64,000 bases of DNA from Sinorhizobium sp. A49. GTDB taxonomy: Bacteria; Pseudomonadota; Alphaproteobacteria; Rhizobiales; Rhizobiaceae. Shown here in pieces: positions 46,769 through 55,062 of this stretch. Within the stretch, counting starts at the first letter, position 1. Each line of letters opens with the position of its first letter. Position numbers and translations under genes: made by a program. Below the pieces are notes generated by a model. The model was given only the letters and a program-made list of their open reading frames with translations, was not told where the DNA came from and did not search any database. Location: the NCBI RefSeq assembly GCF_002002725.1, contig NZ_MUNW01000083.1, positions 1-64,000 of the forward strand, given 5' to 3'.

Positions 46769-48103
46769 ATGCAGACACCTTTGCTCAGCTATTACGGCGA
46801 TGACCTGACCGGTTCGACCGATGTCATGGAGGCTCTTGCGTCTCAGGGCGTCGACACGGCGCTGTTCCTGAAAATCCCGGATGCGTCGCTCCTTGATCGC
46901 TTTTCCCATTGCGGTGCCTTCGGCCTTGCCGGCACAAGCCGCAGCCAGACGCCGGGCTGGATGGACGACAATCTCGCTCCCGCCTTTTCCTGGCTGAAAT
47001 CCCTCGGTGCCGCGATCACGCACTACAAGGTGTGTTCGACCTTCGATTCCAGCCCGCAGCTCGGCAGCATCGGCAAGGCCATCGAAATCGGCCGCGACAT
47101 CTTCGGGGCGGCGCCGGTGCCGCTCGTCGTCGGCGCGCCGCAGATCCGGCGATACACGGCGTTCGGCAATCTGTTTGCCGCCTATCGCGGCGAGACCTAC
47201 CGGATCGATCGCCATCCCGTCATGAGCCGGCACCCGGTAACTCCGATGAGCGAGGCGGATGTTCGCCTTCACCTGGCGCCACAGACGGCACTTCGCTGCG
47301 GCCTTGTCGACCTTGCCGCGCTCAAGGCGGCCGATGTGGATGCGGCGAGCGATCGGGCTCTTGCAGCCGGAAGCGATATCGTTCTGTTCGACGTGGCCGA
47401 TGAAGACAGCCAGGCGGTCGTCGGGAGGCAGCTTTGGCGACTGAAGGCGCCGTCCGGCCAGTTCATCTGCGGATCCTCGGGGGTGGAGTATGCGCTGGTG
47501 AGGGAATGGCAACGGCTTGGCCTGCTGTGCGCTGCACCCGCCTTCTCTGCGGCCGCGCGCGTCGATCAGATCGCCGTCGTATCCGGCAGCGTATCGCCGA
47601 CGACCGAGCGGCAGATCCGTCATGCGGTCGACAATGGTTTCGAAGGGATCGCGCTCGACGCGGTGGATTTTGCCGCCGCGGACGCAACTGCGGCACTTGA
47701 GACCGCAGTTGCGCGCGGCTTGCAGGGTCTCGCATCCGGTCGCAGCGTCATCTTCTACACGGCGCTCGGGCCGGCGGCCGATCGTGGCGCCGCCCTGTCG
47801 CTCGAAGATGGCTCCCGCCACCGGCTTGGAGAGCGGTTGGGAGTACTATTGCAGCAGCTGGTCACGCGCGCGGGCCTTCGTCGCGCCGTCATTGCAGGCG
47901 GCGACACGTCCAGCCATGCGCTCGGCAAGCTTTCCGTCGAGGCTCTGACGCTGCGGTTGCCGCTGCCGCAATCTCCAGGCTCGCCGCTTTGCACTGCGCA
48001 TAGCCGCGATCCCGCTGTCGATGGCCTCGAAATCTCGCTCAAGGGCGGACAGATCGGCCATGACGACTACTTCTCGATGATCCGCGACGGTCGAGCGGCT
48101 TAG
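46769..48103 (+). CDS. oiaK: 3-oxo-isoapionate kinase (DUF1537, four-carbon acid sugar kinase family)
   Basis: This 444-residue DUF1537 protein has an N-domain with YYGDDLTGSTDVMEALASQG for the acid-sugar substrate. Its C-domain has VVSGSVSPTTERQI and VIAGGDTSSHALGK for ATP. In apiose loci OiaK phosphorylates 3-oxo-isoapionate, making the substrate of the RuBisCO-like protein encoded 27 bases upstream. It ends the recognisable apiose module. A small 6-bp hairpin follows at 48119-48139. Confidence 0.85.
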   Translation: MQTPLLSYYGDDLTGSTDVMEALASQGVDTALFLKIPDASLLDRFSHCGAFGLAGTSRSQTPGWMDDNLAPAFSWLKSLGAAITHYKVCSTFDSSPQLGSIGKAIEIGRDIFGAAPVPLVVGAPQIRRYTAFGNLFAAYRGETYRIDRHPVMSRHPVTPMSEADVRLHLAPQTALRCGLVDLAALKAADVDAASDRALAAGSDIVLFDVADEDSQAVVGRQLWRLKAPSGQFICGSSGVEYALVREWQRLGLLCAAPAFSAAARVDQIAVVSGSVSPTTERQIRHAVDNGFEGIALDAVDFAAADATAALETAVARGLQGLASGRSVIFYTALGPAADRGAALSLEDGSRHRLGERLGVLLQQLVTRAGLRRAVIAGGDTSSHALGKLSVEALTLRLPLPQSPGSPLCTAHSRDPAVDGLEISLKGGQIGHDDYFSMIRDGRAA

Positions 48104-48160
48104 CCGTTCCGTTCAGCATCCCTGGGCTTGAAACAGGGAATGGGGCTTGTCACCAATGAA

Positions 48161-48191
48161 CGCGTGTGCAAAGATGCTCGCGTGTGCAAAG
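48161..48191 (+). repeat. 13-bp direct repeat before the phosphatase gene block
   Basis: CGCGTGTGCAAAG occurs at 48161-48173 and again at 48179-48191, an 18-base offset. The octamer CGTGTGCA within it also occurs in the palindrome at 54694-54707 before the ABC importer, so it may be a regulator half-site shared by both halves of the island. The second copy also supplies the AAAGGAG ribosome site. Confidence 0.45.
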
Positions 48192-48204
48192 GAGCTGTGC
48201 CCGA

Positions 48205-49047
48205 ATGAACCTGGAACGACCATTCTATCCGAACGATCTGCAGGGTCGGGCGAAGCTCTGTCGGGACGTCATCCTGTCGGCCGGTGCGCTGGTGCTGCGC
48301 GGTTTCGAAGACAGTGCGAGCCGCGGGTTCTCGATGAAGGGTCCGCAGGACTTTCTGACCGAGACGGATGCGGCATCCGAGGCGCACATTCGCAAGGCTA
48401 TTGCCGAGCACTTTCCTGATGACGGCTTCTTCGGTGAGGAAGGCGGCGGCTCGATCAAAAATTGTCTCTGGGTGGTCGATCCCGTCGACGGCACTGCCAA
48501 TTTCGCCCGCAGCATCCCACATTTCTGCATTTCGATCGCCTATATCGAGAACGGCCGGGCGGAGATCGGCGCCATCTACAATCCCGCTTTGGACGAACTC
48601 TATTTCGCTGAGCGCGGCGCAGGCGCGACCCGCAACGGGCAGCCGATCGCAGTCTCCACCACCACGGCATTCGAGACGGCGTCGGTCGAGATGGGCTGGT
48701 CCGGGCGCGTGTCCAATGAAATCTACCTCGAAACCATCCGCGATCTCTTGGCGCTCGGCACCAATGTCCGCAGGGCAGGCTCCGGAGCGCTGGCGCTCGC
48801 CTATGTCGCTGACGGTCGTTCGGATGCCTATATCGAACTGCATATGAACTCCTGGGATTGTGTTGCCGGCTTGCTGCTGGTTGCTGAAGCCGGCGGCGAT
48901 GTCTGCCCCTTCATGGAAATCGGCAGTCTTCGCGGCGGTGGACCGGTTCTCGCATCCGCCCCCGGCATTGCCGGTGGGATCAGTCAGGCGTCTCGAATAC
49001 CGATCGCGTCAGCCGATGCGGCCGTTGCCGAACCGCAGCTCGCGTGA
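48205..49047 (+). CDS. Inositol-monophosphatase-family phosphatase (first copy)
   Basis: From the ATG at 48205 behind AAAGGAG the protein has 280 residues. It has the three IMPase metal motifs: GEEGGG (Glu), DPVDGTANFA (two Asp and Thr) and NSWDCVAG (Asp). The family cleaves inositol monophosphates, fructose-1,6-bisphosphate, PAP or histidinol phosphate using Mg. The next gene is a dual-specificity-type phosphatase, and the same order is repeated at 61666-63200 with paralogous genes. It lies 101 bases after oiaK with repeats between and probably starts a new transcript. Its exact substrate is unknown. Confidence 0.88.
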   Translation: MNLERPFYPNDLQGRAKLCRDVILSAGALVLRGFEDSASRGFSMKGPQDFLTETDAASEAHIRKAIAEHFPDDGFFGEEGGGSIKNCLWVVDPVDGTANFARSIPHFCISIAYIENGRAEIGAIYNPALDELYFAERGAGATRNGQPIAVSTTTAFETASVEMGWSGRVSNEIYLETIRDLLALGTNVRRAGSGALALAYVADGRSDAYIELHMNSWDCVAGLLLVAEAGGDVCPFMEIGSLRGGGPVLASAPGIAGGISQASRIPIASADAAVAEPQLA

Positions 49048-49126
49048 GCGCCTGCGCCGACGGCGCGAACGGTGAGAATTACGGGCGGTTGCCTTTCGCT
49101 ATCGCCTGATCTGGAAAGGAAACGGC

Positions 49127-49735
49127 ATGGATGCTCCTGTTTATGCGCGCCCGGCGATCAGTCTGATCGCAAGGGACGTCGGCCCACACAAATCCGATAT
49201 CTATATTGGCGGCAGCGACGGTGCCCGCGATCTCGACCTGCTCAAGCGACATGGCATTTCGATTGTCGTCAACTGCGCGGTCAATCTCGATATCAACTGG
49301 GTGCGCGCTGCCGTCGATGATGGCGGCGACCTGCGGCCGAGCGGCTACGCCGATATCCGCTATTACAAGCTTGGCCTGATCGACGGCGAGGGCAGCCCTG
49401 ATACGATGATGCTCGGCGCCTACTATATCCTCGATGGCGCGCTGCGCCAGGCGATGCCGAAGCGCGAGACCTATCCCTTTGCCGATGGCGGCAATGTGCT
49501 GGTCAATTGCCGCGGCGGACGCAGCCGCTCGGTATCTCTGGTCGCGCTTTTCCTGCACAAGCAGCAACCGGAGCTGTTTCCGACGCTCGATGCCGCCGTC
49601 GCCCATATTCGCGAACATCGCGAACTGCGTCCGGACGAATGGTTCGAAACGCCGAAGCCGATGCTTTACGAGGCGGCCCGCCGGGCATCCCAGTGGGTCG
49701 ACATGATCGCCGGCAAGGCATCCGGGCAGGACTGA
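49127..49735 (+). CDS. Dual-specificity-type (PTP-fold) phosphatase with an Asn-Cys-X5-Arg loop (first copy)
   Basis: The 202-residue cytoplasmic protein has a PTP/DSP fold: DIYIGGSDGARDLDLLKRHG at the start, VVNCAVN mid-domain and the P-loop NCRGGRSRSVSLVALFL. Cys-X5-Arg is intact, but the His normally before the Cys is Asn. That would raise the Cys pKa and may mark an altered mechanism or substrate. LGLIDGEGSPD may hold the general-acid Asp. It shares about half its residues with the copy at 62583, which has the same Asn. The family includes PTP-like phytases and lipid phosphatases. Confidence 0.82.
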   Translation: MDAPVYARPAISLIARDVGPHKSDIYIGGSDGARDLDLLKRHGISIVVNCAVNLDINWVRAAVDDGGDLRPSGYADIRYYKLGLIDGEGSPDTMMLGAYYILDGALRQAMPKRETYPFADGGNVLVNCRGGRSRSVSLVALFLHKQQPELFPTLDAAVAHIREHRELRPDEWFETPKPMLYEAARRASQWVDMIAGKASGQD

Positions 49736-51456
49736 TGTTGAAGCGCCGCCAACCCATCATCGCCGTTATCGCCGACGCGCATTTTCATGATCTTGAAGGC
49801 GATTTCGATTTTCCGGGGATGACCATCGACGGCCAGCGGATGATGGTTCGCAGCTGGGCGGAAACGCGCCAGTCGACCCGTGTCTTCAACGAGAGCGCCA
49901 AGGCGCTTTCCGTGGCGCTGGATGAGGTGCGCGATCGCGGCATCCGGCACGTCGTTCTCCTGGGCGATTATACCGACGACGGCCAGCGGCAGACGACCGC
50001 GAGCTTGCGCGGCATCCTCGACCGGCATGCGAGCGAGTATGGCACCGCCTTCTACGCTCTCCCCGGAAATCACGACATCTTTGGCCCATCGGGGCGCAAC
50101 CACACCAAGGAGTTCCTGGACCAGGAGGGTGCCGGCGTCTGGGTGACGAGTGATCCGGCATCGACCACTGAGGGCGCAATCGTGACCCCGCGCATGTATT
50201 GCGAGGGCTATCCTTCGGGTCTTGGGCCGATGGCTGCCTACGGCTATTTTCGCAAGTCCGAATATCTCCATTGGGAGACGCCGTTCGGCCTTTCCGACGA
50301 TGTCGAAAGCCGGCGTTACGAGGTGGCTTCTCCAGATGGACGCAACCGCTATGCGTTGATGGACGCGTCGTACCTCGTCGAGCCAGAGCCTGGGCTCTGG
50401 CTGCTGATGATGGACGCCAATGTCTTCGAGCCGCGGGACGGCACGTTCGAAAGCGGCGAAGAAGCGGCCTTCATTGACAGCACTGCCGCCGGCTGGAACG
50501 CCATGCTGCGCCTGAAGCCCTTTATCGTCACGTGGATCGCCGACGTCTGCGCGCGGGCAAAGGTGCTGGGCAAGACCGTGCTCGCCTTCTCGCACTATCC
50601 GGCGCTCGATCCCTTCGATGGCGCGACCGGGGCCGAGCGCGTGCTGTTTGGTGAAACCAATATTGCCCGCCGCACACCGCGCCAGACCGTTACCGATGCC
50701 CTGCTCGGTGCCGGGCTCGCCGTGCATTTCAGCGGCCACCTCCATGTCGAGGGCGTGACGCGGCGGGGGCGCGGCGGGCGCCAACTCACCAACGTGGCGG
50801 TGCCGTCGCTGGTCGCCTATCCCCCGGCCTTCAAGGTCATCGAGCCGACAGAGGAAGGCATAACAGTCGATACCGTCGAACTGCAGACGATGGCGGTGGA
50901 TCCGCGCCTGCCGCAGGCCTATCGCCGTGAAACGGCGCGGCTTGAAGAGCCCGACGATGCCGCCTTTGATGCCGAGGATTATGGCGCGTTTCTGCGCGCC
51001 CATAAGGTGGCCCTGGTTCGCCACCGCTATTTCCCGAAGGAGTGGCCGCAAGACGTGGTGAGCCGGGTTTCGGGCGCCACACTTGCTGACGTCAGCGCGG
51101 AGCTGGTCGACGCCGAAGTGGCGGCAGTGGTATTGCACACGCTTGCAAAAGCCTCGGGAATCGCAACGGAGCAGCTTGCTGCTTGCCGCATGATCGACAT
51201 CATCGCCGACTGGTACTGTTTGCGCCAGGCAGCCCACCTGGCCTTGCCTGCCATCGCGCCGGAGCGGCTCGGTCTTTACCGTGCCCTTGCCGAGCGGTTC
51301 GGCCGGGAACCGCAAGAGGGATGGGACGGCTCCATCGCCGGTTTCCTGTCGATCTTCCTCGGCGCTTTTGCCGCCTTTATCGACCGGGCGGAAAACGGTG
51401 CGCGGCAGATCGAGATCACCCTGCAGCGAGAAGCGAAGGAGGTTGCTTGCCCATGA
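49735..51456 (+). CDS. Calcineurin-like metallophosphoesterase
   Basis: The 573-residue protein starts at an ATG overlapping the previous stop (TGATG). The binuclear-metal motifs occur in order: DAHFHD, GDYTDDG, GNHD, SHYP and GHLH. No signal peptide is visible, so it acts in the cytoplasm. An unusual C-terminal helical region of about 190 residues follows the catalytic domain and has no recognised fold. It probably hydrolyses a phosphodiester or phosphomonoester. The in-frame extension back to 49507 is a shadow. Its stop overlaps the next gene. Confidence 0.88.
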   Translation: MLKRRQPIIAVIADAHFHDLEGDFDFPGMTIDGQRMMVRSWAETRQSTRVFNESAKALSVALDEVRDRGIRHVVLLGDYTDDGQRQTTASLRGILDRHASEYGTAFYALPGNHDIFGPSGRNHTKEFLDQEGAGVWVTSDPASTTEGAIVTPRMYCEGYPSGLGPMAAYGYFRKSEYLHWETPFGLSDDVESRRYEVASPDGRNRYALMDASYLVEPEPGLWLLMMDANVFEPRDGTFESGEEAAFIDSTAAGWNAMLRLKPFIVTWIADVCARAKVLGKTVLAFSHYPALDPFDGATGAERVLFGETNIARRTPRQTVTDALLGAGLAVHFSGHLHVEGVTRRGRGGRQLTNVAVPSLVAYPPAFKVIEPTEEGITVDTVELQTMAVDPRLPQAYRRETARLEEPDDAAFDAEDYGAFLRAHKVALVRHRYFPKEWPQDVVSRVSGATLADVSAELVDAEVAAVVLHTLAKASGIATEQLAACRMIDIIADWYCLRQAAHLALPAIAPERLGLYRALAERFGREPQEGWDGSIAGFLSIFLGAFAAFIDRAENGARQIEITLQREAKEVACP

Positions 51457-51749
51457 ACGAGCAGTCGTTTGAATTGCCCGGCTGGCGGCTGAAACCGCCG
51501 GCAAGCGTCCCGGAGTTGAAGGAGGCGTTTCGCCTTGGTGCCCGTCGGCTCAAGGGCGGGCGGCTCGAGGTCGCCAAGTTCGCCCTGTCTCACCCCTATG
51601 ACATCGCCTTTGCCAGCGCACGGGAAGTGGCTGCGCGGGCCGGCGTTTCCACCTCCACCGTCATGCGGCTGATCAACGATCTCGGCTTCGAGAAATACGC
51701 TGCCTTCCAGCAGTTGTTCCGCGAGGAACTGCGGCGCGGCAGGCAGTGA
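51453..51749 (+). CDS. Stand-alone RpiR-type helix-turn-helix protein
   Basis: This 98-residue protein contains only the N-terminal HTH_6 domain of RpiR regulators (AREVAARAGVSTSTVMRLINDLGFEKYAAF, residues about 56-85). The sugar-phosphate-binding SIS domain of about 150 residues is absent, and only 54 bases follow before the next gene, so there is no decayed remainder. Its ATG overlaps the phosphoesterase stop (ATGA), giving translational coupling. It may regulate the island without a SIS ligand or pair with a partner. The long frame back to 51183 is a shadow. Confidence 0.8.
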   Translation: MNEQSFELPGWRLKPPASVPELKEAFRLGARRLKGGRLEVAKFALSHPYDIAFASAREVAARAGVSTSTVMRLINDLGFEKYAAFQQLFREELRRGRQ

Positions 51750-51803
51750 AGCGACGCCCGTCGCGGCAACGGGCCTGAAAGATCATCCGACCGGAGCGCG
51801 CTC

Positions 51804-53447
51804 ATGGACTCGACCATCATCAGCATCAATCTCTTCGGTGCCGTGGCGCTGCTGCTGTTCGGGCTGTCGCAGGTCAAGAATGGCGTCCAGCGCGCCTTCG
51901 GCGCCAAGCTGAAGACCGGGTTGGCCGCCGGTACGCGCGACGGGGTTCGATCGTTTCTCGCTGGCTTGATCGCGACGATCGCGCTGCAGAGTTCAACCGC
52001 GACGGCACTGATGATCGCATCCTTTGCCGAGCGCAATCTCGTTGCGCCGCGTATGGCGCAGATCGTGCTATTGGGCGCCAATGTCGGCACCGCGATGACG
52101 GCATGGATCGTGTCGCTCGGCATCGGCTGGCTCTCGCCGCTTCTGATCCTTGTCGGCGTCATCCTTTCGCGGGGAACCTCGAACGCACGAAAGGGTGGCG
52201 GTGCTGCCCTGGTCGGCGTTGGGCTCATGCTGTTGTCGCTGCATCTGATCGGTCTTGCGACGGAACCATTGCGCGCCTCCGCGGCGCTTTCGGCCTTCCT
52301 GGCGATGCTGGACAATGCCTGGCCGGTCGCGCTCATCTTCTCGGCCATGCTGGCGGTCCTGGCGTCCTCGAGCCTTGCCATCGTCGTCCTCATCCTGTCG
52401 CTTGCCTCAACGGGCGGCATCTCCACCGGGCTTATCGTCGTCCTGGTGCTGGGTGCCAATCTCGGCGGTGCCGTCCCACCGGTCCTGGCGACGCTGCGGG
52501 CGCCGATCAGCGCCAGACGCGTGACGATCGGTAATCTCATCGTGCGGGCCATCGGCTGCTTCGTCGCGTTGCCGCTTGCCGGTTACTCGGCGCAATTGCT
52601 CGATATCCTGCCGCTGTCGCATGACAAGCTGCCTGTCGATGCCCATCTCATCTTCAATCTGGCGCTGGCGATGCTTGCCTGGCCGCTGTCTCGACCGCTC
52701 TCAGTGCTGACCGCAAGGCTGTTGCCGGAACCCAGGCAGATGCCGGACGCGCCGAGCTATCTCGACGAGGACAAGCTCTCGACGCCGGTTGCAGCCCTGG
52801 CCGGCGCGAGCCGCGAGGTTCTGGCCGTCGGCGATCTGATCGAAAGCATGCTGGCCAAGGCAAGCGACGCGCTGCAGCATGCAGACCCGAGCAAGCTCGC
52901 GGGCATCAGCGCGCTCGAAGGCCGGGTCGATCGGCTGCAGCATCAGATCAAGGTCTATGTCTCGCGCCTCGGCCAGGCGGAGATCGGCGAAGACAACCGC
53001 CGGCGGGCGATGGATGTCGTCGACTACGCCATCAATCTCGAACATATCGGCGACATCATCGAAAAGGGCCTGCTCGCCGAACTGGCCAAGAAGATCGCGC
53101 TGGGCCTGACTTTTTCGAGAGATGGCCATCAGGAGCTGACGCGGCTCTTCGCCATTACGCTCGACAATCTGCGCATGGCGCAGACCGTGTTTGCCACCCG
53201 CGATGCGGCCCTGGCGCGGCGGCTTGTGGAGGTAAAGGAAGACGTGCGGCGTCTCGAGCGGCAATCGGCCGAGCGCCATCTGCAGCGCCTGCGCGATGGC
53301 CGCGCGGAAAGCATCGAGACCAGCTCACTGCATCTCGACATGCTGCGCGATCTCAAGCGCATCAACGCCCATATCGCATCGGTTGCGCATCCGATCCTCG
53401 ACGACAGCGGGTTGCTGATCGAAAGCCGCATCCGACAGGCCGGGTAA
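51804..53447 (+). CDS. Na/Pi-cotransporter-family protein with PhoU-like C-terminus
   Basis: This 547-residue membrane protein has two repeated membrane halves, with the family QSS signature in ALQSSTATALMIAS and the partner LASSSLAIVVLIL. The soluble tail from about residue 330 is helical and PhoU-like (VVDYAINLEHIGDIIEKGL). Such proteins move phosphate with sodium, often outward in bacteria. It follows the phosphatase genes by 54 bases, so export or balance of phosphate released by them is a sensible role. It converges with the LacI gene. Confidence 0.9.
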   Translation: MDSTIISINLFGAVALLLFGLSQVKNGVQRAFGAKLKTGLAAGTRDGVRSFLAGLIATIALQSSTATALMIASFAERNLVAPRMAQIVLLGANVGTAMTAWIVSLGIGWLSPLLILVGVILSRGTSNARKGGGAALVGVGLMLLSLHLIGLATEPLRASAALSAFLAMLDNAWPVALIFSAMLAVLASSSLAIVVLILSLASTGGISTGLIVVLVLGANLGGAVPPVLATLRAPISARRVTIGNLIVRAIGCFVALPLAGYSAQLLDILPLSHDKLPVDAHLIFNLALAMLAWPLSRPLSVLTARLLPEPRQMPDAPSYLDEDKLSTPVAALAGASREVLAVGDLIESMLAKASDALQHADPSKLAGISALEGRVDRLQHQIKVYVSRLGQAEIGEDNRRRAMDVVDYAINLEHIGDIIEKGLLAELAKKIALGLTFSRDGHQELTRLFAITLDNLRMAQTVFATRDAALARRLVEVKEDVRRLERQSAERHLQRLRDGRAESIETSSLHLDMLRDLKRINAHIASVAHPILDDSGLLIESRIRQAG

Positions 53448-53453
53448 CGTCTG

Positions 53454-54440
53454 CTAGCGCACGGTCTTTCGCTCGACCATTGACACAGGCACGACCTGCA
53501 GTCGCGTTGCGGGTTCGTCGGTTTCGAGCGCCGTCAGCACATTCTCCGTCAACGTCGACAGGGACTGGACGATGGTCGTCAGTTCGTAGCTCTTCCAGCC
53601 GGCTTGCGGAATGTCGTCGAATCCGATGACCGAGACATCCTGCGGCACGCGGCGATGCATCTCGATGCGGGCCGCATCGAGGAAACCGAGCGCCAGAAGG
53701 TCGGTGACGCAAAATGCCCCGTCGATCTTCTGGTCGCGCAGGAGATCGCAACCGGCCTGGTAGCCGCTTTCGTAGCCGGTCGGCCCGTCGGACCAAGCGA
53801 CCACTTCGACGCCGGCCGTCTGCATTCTTTGTGTAAACGCCGTTGCCCTACGGACCTGGGCGGGCGTCTGGCTGGCGCTGGAGACAACCGCAACCTTCTG
53901 GCATTTGGCGGCAATCAGCCGGAGCGCGGCAAGATCGGCACCGTGCGAATCATCGCTCAGCACCATGTTGGTATCGGTGCGGTCGAGCCGTTGATTGACC
54001 AGTATCAGCCGCACGCCATTGGCGATGCATTCGTCGACAATCGAGGACGGAGGCTCGCCGGAAAGCACGACGATCGCCTGGGCACGGAACTCGAACAGCA
54101 GCTCGATCAGCGGCGCGATATCCTTGCGCGCATCGGCGGCATTGAGCAGCAGGCACTGCAGCCCGCGCCGGAGCAGGCCGATGCTCAAGAGGTCGAGCTG
54201 CTTGGAAATGAAGGGTGCACTGAGATTGGTGCCGACGACGCCGATCAGGTTGGAGCGGTCGTTGTTCAACCCTTGAGCCAGCCGGTTGACCCGATAACCG
54301 AGCTCGCGCGCCGCTTTCAGCACCTTGCGCCGCACGGCCTGGGAAACGCTGGCGCCCGGAGTGAATGTTCGCGAGACGGCCGAGCGCGAAACACCTGCGC
54401 GCTTTGCGACTTCCTCCGCCGTGACGAACCCTCGTGCCAT
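53454..54440 (-). CDS. LacI-family transcriptional regulator
   Basis: This 328-residue LacI regulator starts at the ATG at 54438-54440 behind GAGGAAAACC. It has an N-terminal headpiece (VTAEEVAKRAGVSRSAVSRTF, hinge LAQGLNNDRSNLIGVV) and a periplasmic-binding-like core. It is divergent from the ABC importer genes, 622 bases apart, and convergent with the Na/Pi gene. It is the best candidate regulator of the whole phosphatase and importer island. The effector is unknown; LacI proteins of this build usually bind sugars. Confidence 0.92.
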   Translation of the reverse strand: MARGFVTAEEVAKRAGVSRSAVSRTFTPGASVSQAVRRKVLKAARELGYRVNRLAQGLNNDRSNLIGVVGTNLSAPFISKQLDLLSIGLLRRGLQCLLLNAADARKDIAPLIELLFEFRAQAIVVLSGEPPSSIVDECIANGVRLILVNQRLDRTDTNMVLSDDSHGADLAALRLIAAKCQKVAVVSSASQTPAQVRRATAFTQRMQTAGVEVVAWSDGPTGYESGYQAGCDLLRDQKIDGAFCVTDLLALGFLDAARIEMHRRVPQDVSVIGFDDIPQAGWKSYELTTIVQSLSTLTENVLTALETDEPATRLQVVPVSMVERKTVR

Positions 54441-54693
54441 GGTTTTCCTCAAGAATCAGTTTGTGGCCATCTGGGCCACAAAAGCCGGTTCATTCCAACG
54501 AAAAAGTATCATTGGCCTTGGTTGGTGCTGTCAGCCGAGCGCCCCACGCGCGCTGGAAATCCGGCTGTTTGCCTCGACGTTCCACCTGTCGCTGGTGCGG
54601 CCTCGGCTGGTGGTCACGCGGCAGTGATCACGTGTTCGAACAAAGTCGTGCATGACCAAAAAATTAGGCAATAAAAACAACATGATAATTCAT

Positions 54694-54744
54694 TGCGCAC
54701 GTGTGCATTTTTTTGTTGACAAGCGAAGCCTCTCAATGGATCAT
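54694..54744 (+). promoter_or_regulatory. Candidate LacI operator and promoter of the ABC importer
   Basis: TGCGCACGTGTGCA (54694-54707) is a near-perfect palindrome with a CG centre, as in LacI-family sites. It precedes TTGACA (54716-54721), which is 17 bases before GATCAT (54739-54744), a fair -10. A repressor there would sit just upstream of the -35. Confidence 0.5.
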
Positions 54745-55062
54745 GCATTCCATAGGCGGTTGCGAAATGGAATTTTTGTTCCGTCTATGTTCGTGATGAT
54801 GGCGCCGGCTTCTGAGGAGCGGCTGGGGGCTGTCGGACCTGATCCGGACAGGATCGTTTGAACGGGGTCGGTCGCGAACAGGGAGGATTGGATCGATGAC
54901 GACGCATCGCGTTTTCGCGGCAGGTTGCCCAGCTCGAATTGGAGCGGGGGCGAGTGCCCGTGCGGCTCTGCCAGATCTCCCCGTTCGCATGTTGGCTCGG
55001 CCGCGACGCGCCCGGCACATCGCCGGATCGTGTAGCGAGGCGAGATCTCAAGGGGACAGAGC
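54745..55062 (+). other. Long leader of the ABC importer with hairpin and possible short ORF
   Basis: About 320 bases lie between the candidate promoter and the permease start. ATTCCAT (54747-54753) and ATGGAAT (54767-54773) can pair in front of TTTTGTT, a weak attenuator-like structure. A 59-codon frame (54896-55075) starts at ATG behind GGGAGGA and overlaps the permease start by 13 bases; its Arg/Ala-rich product has no recognisable motif. No other gene was seen between 54441 and 55062. Post-initiation control is possible but unproven. Confidence 0.3.

Noticed and set aside
51453-51749. Frameshifted full-length RpiR gene
   Set aside because: No SIS-domain sequence is found in any frame in the 54 bases that follow before the Na/Pi gene.
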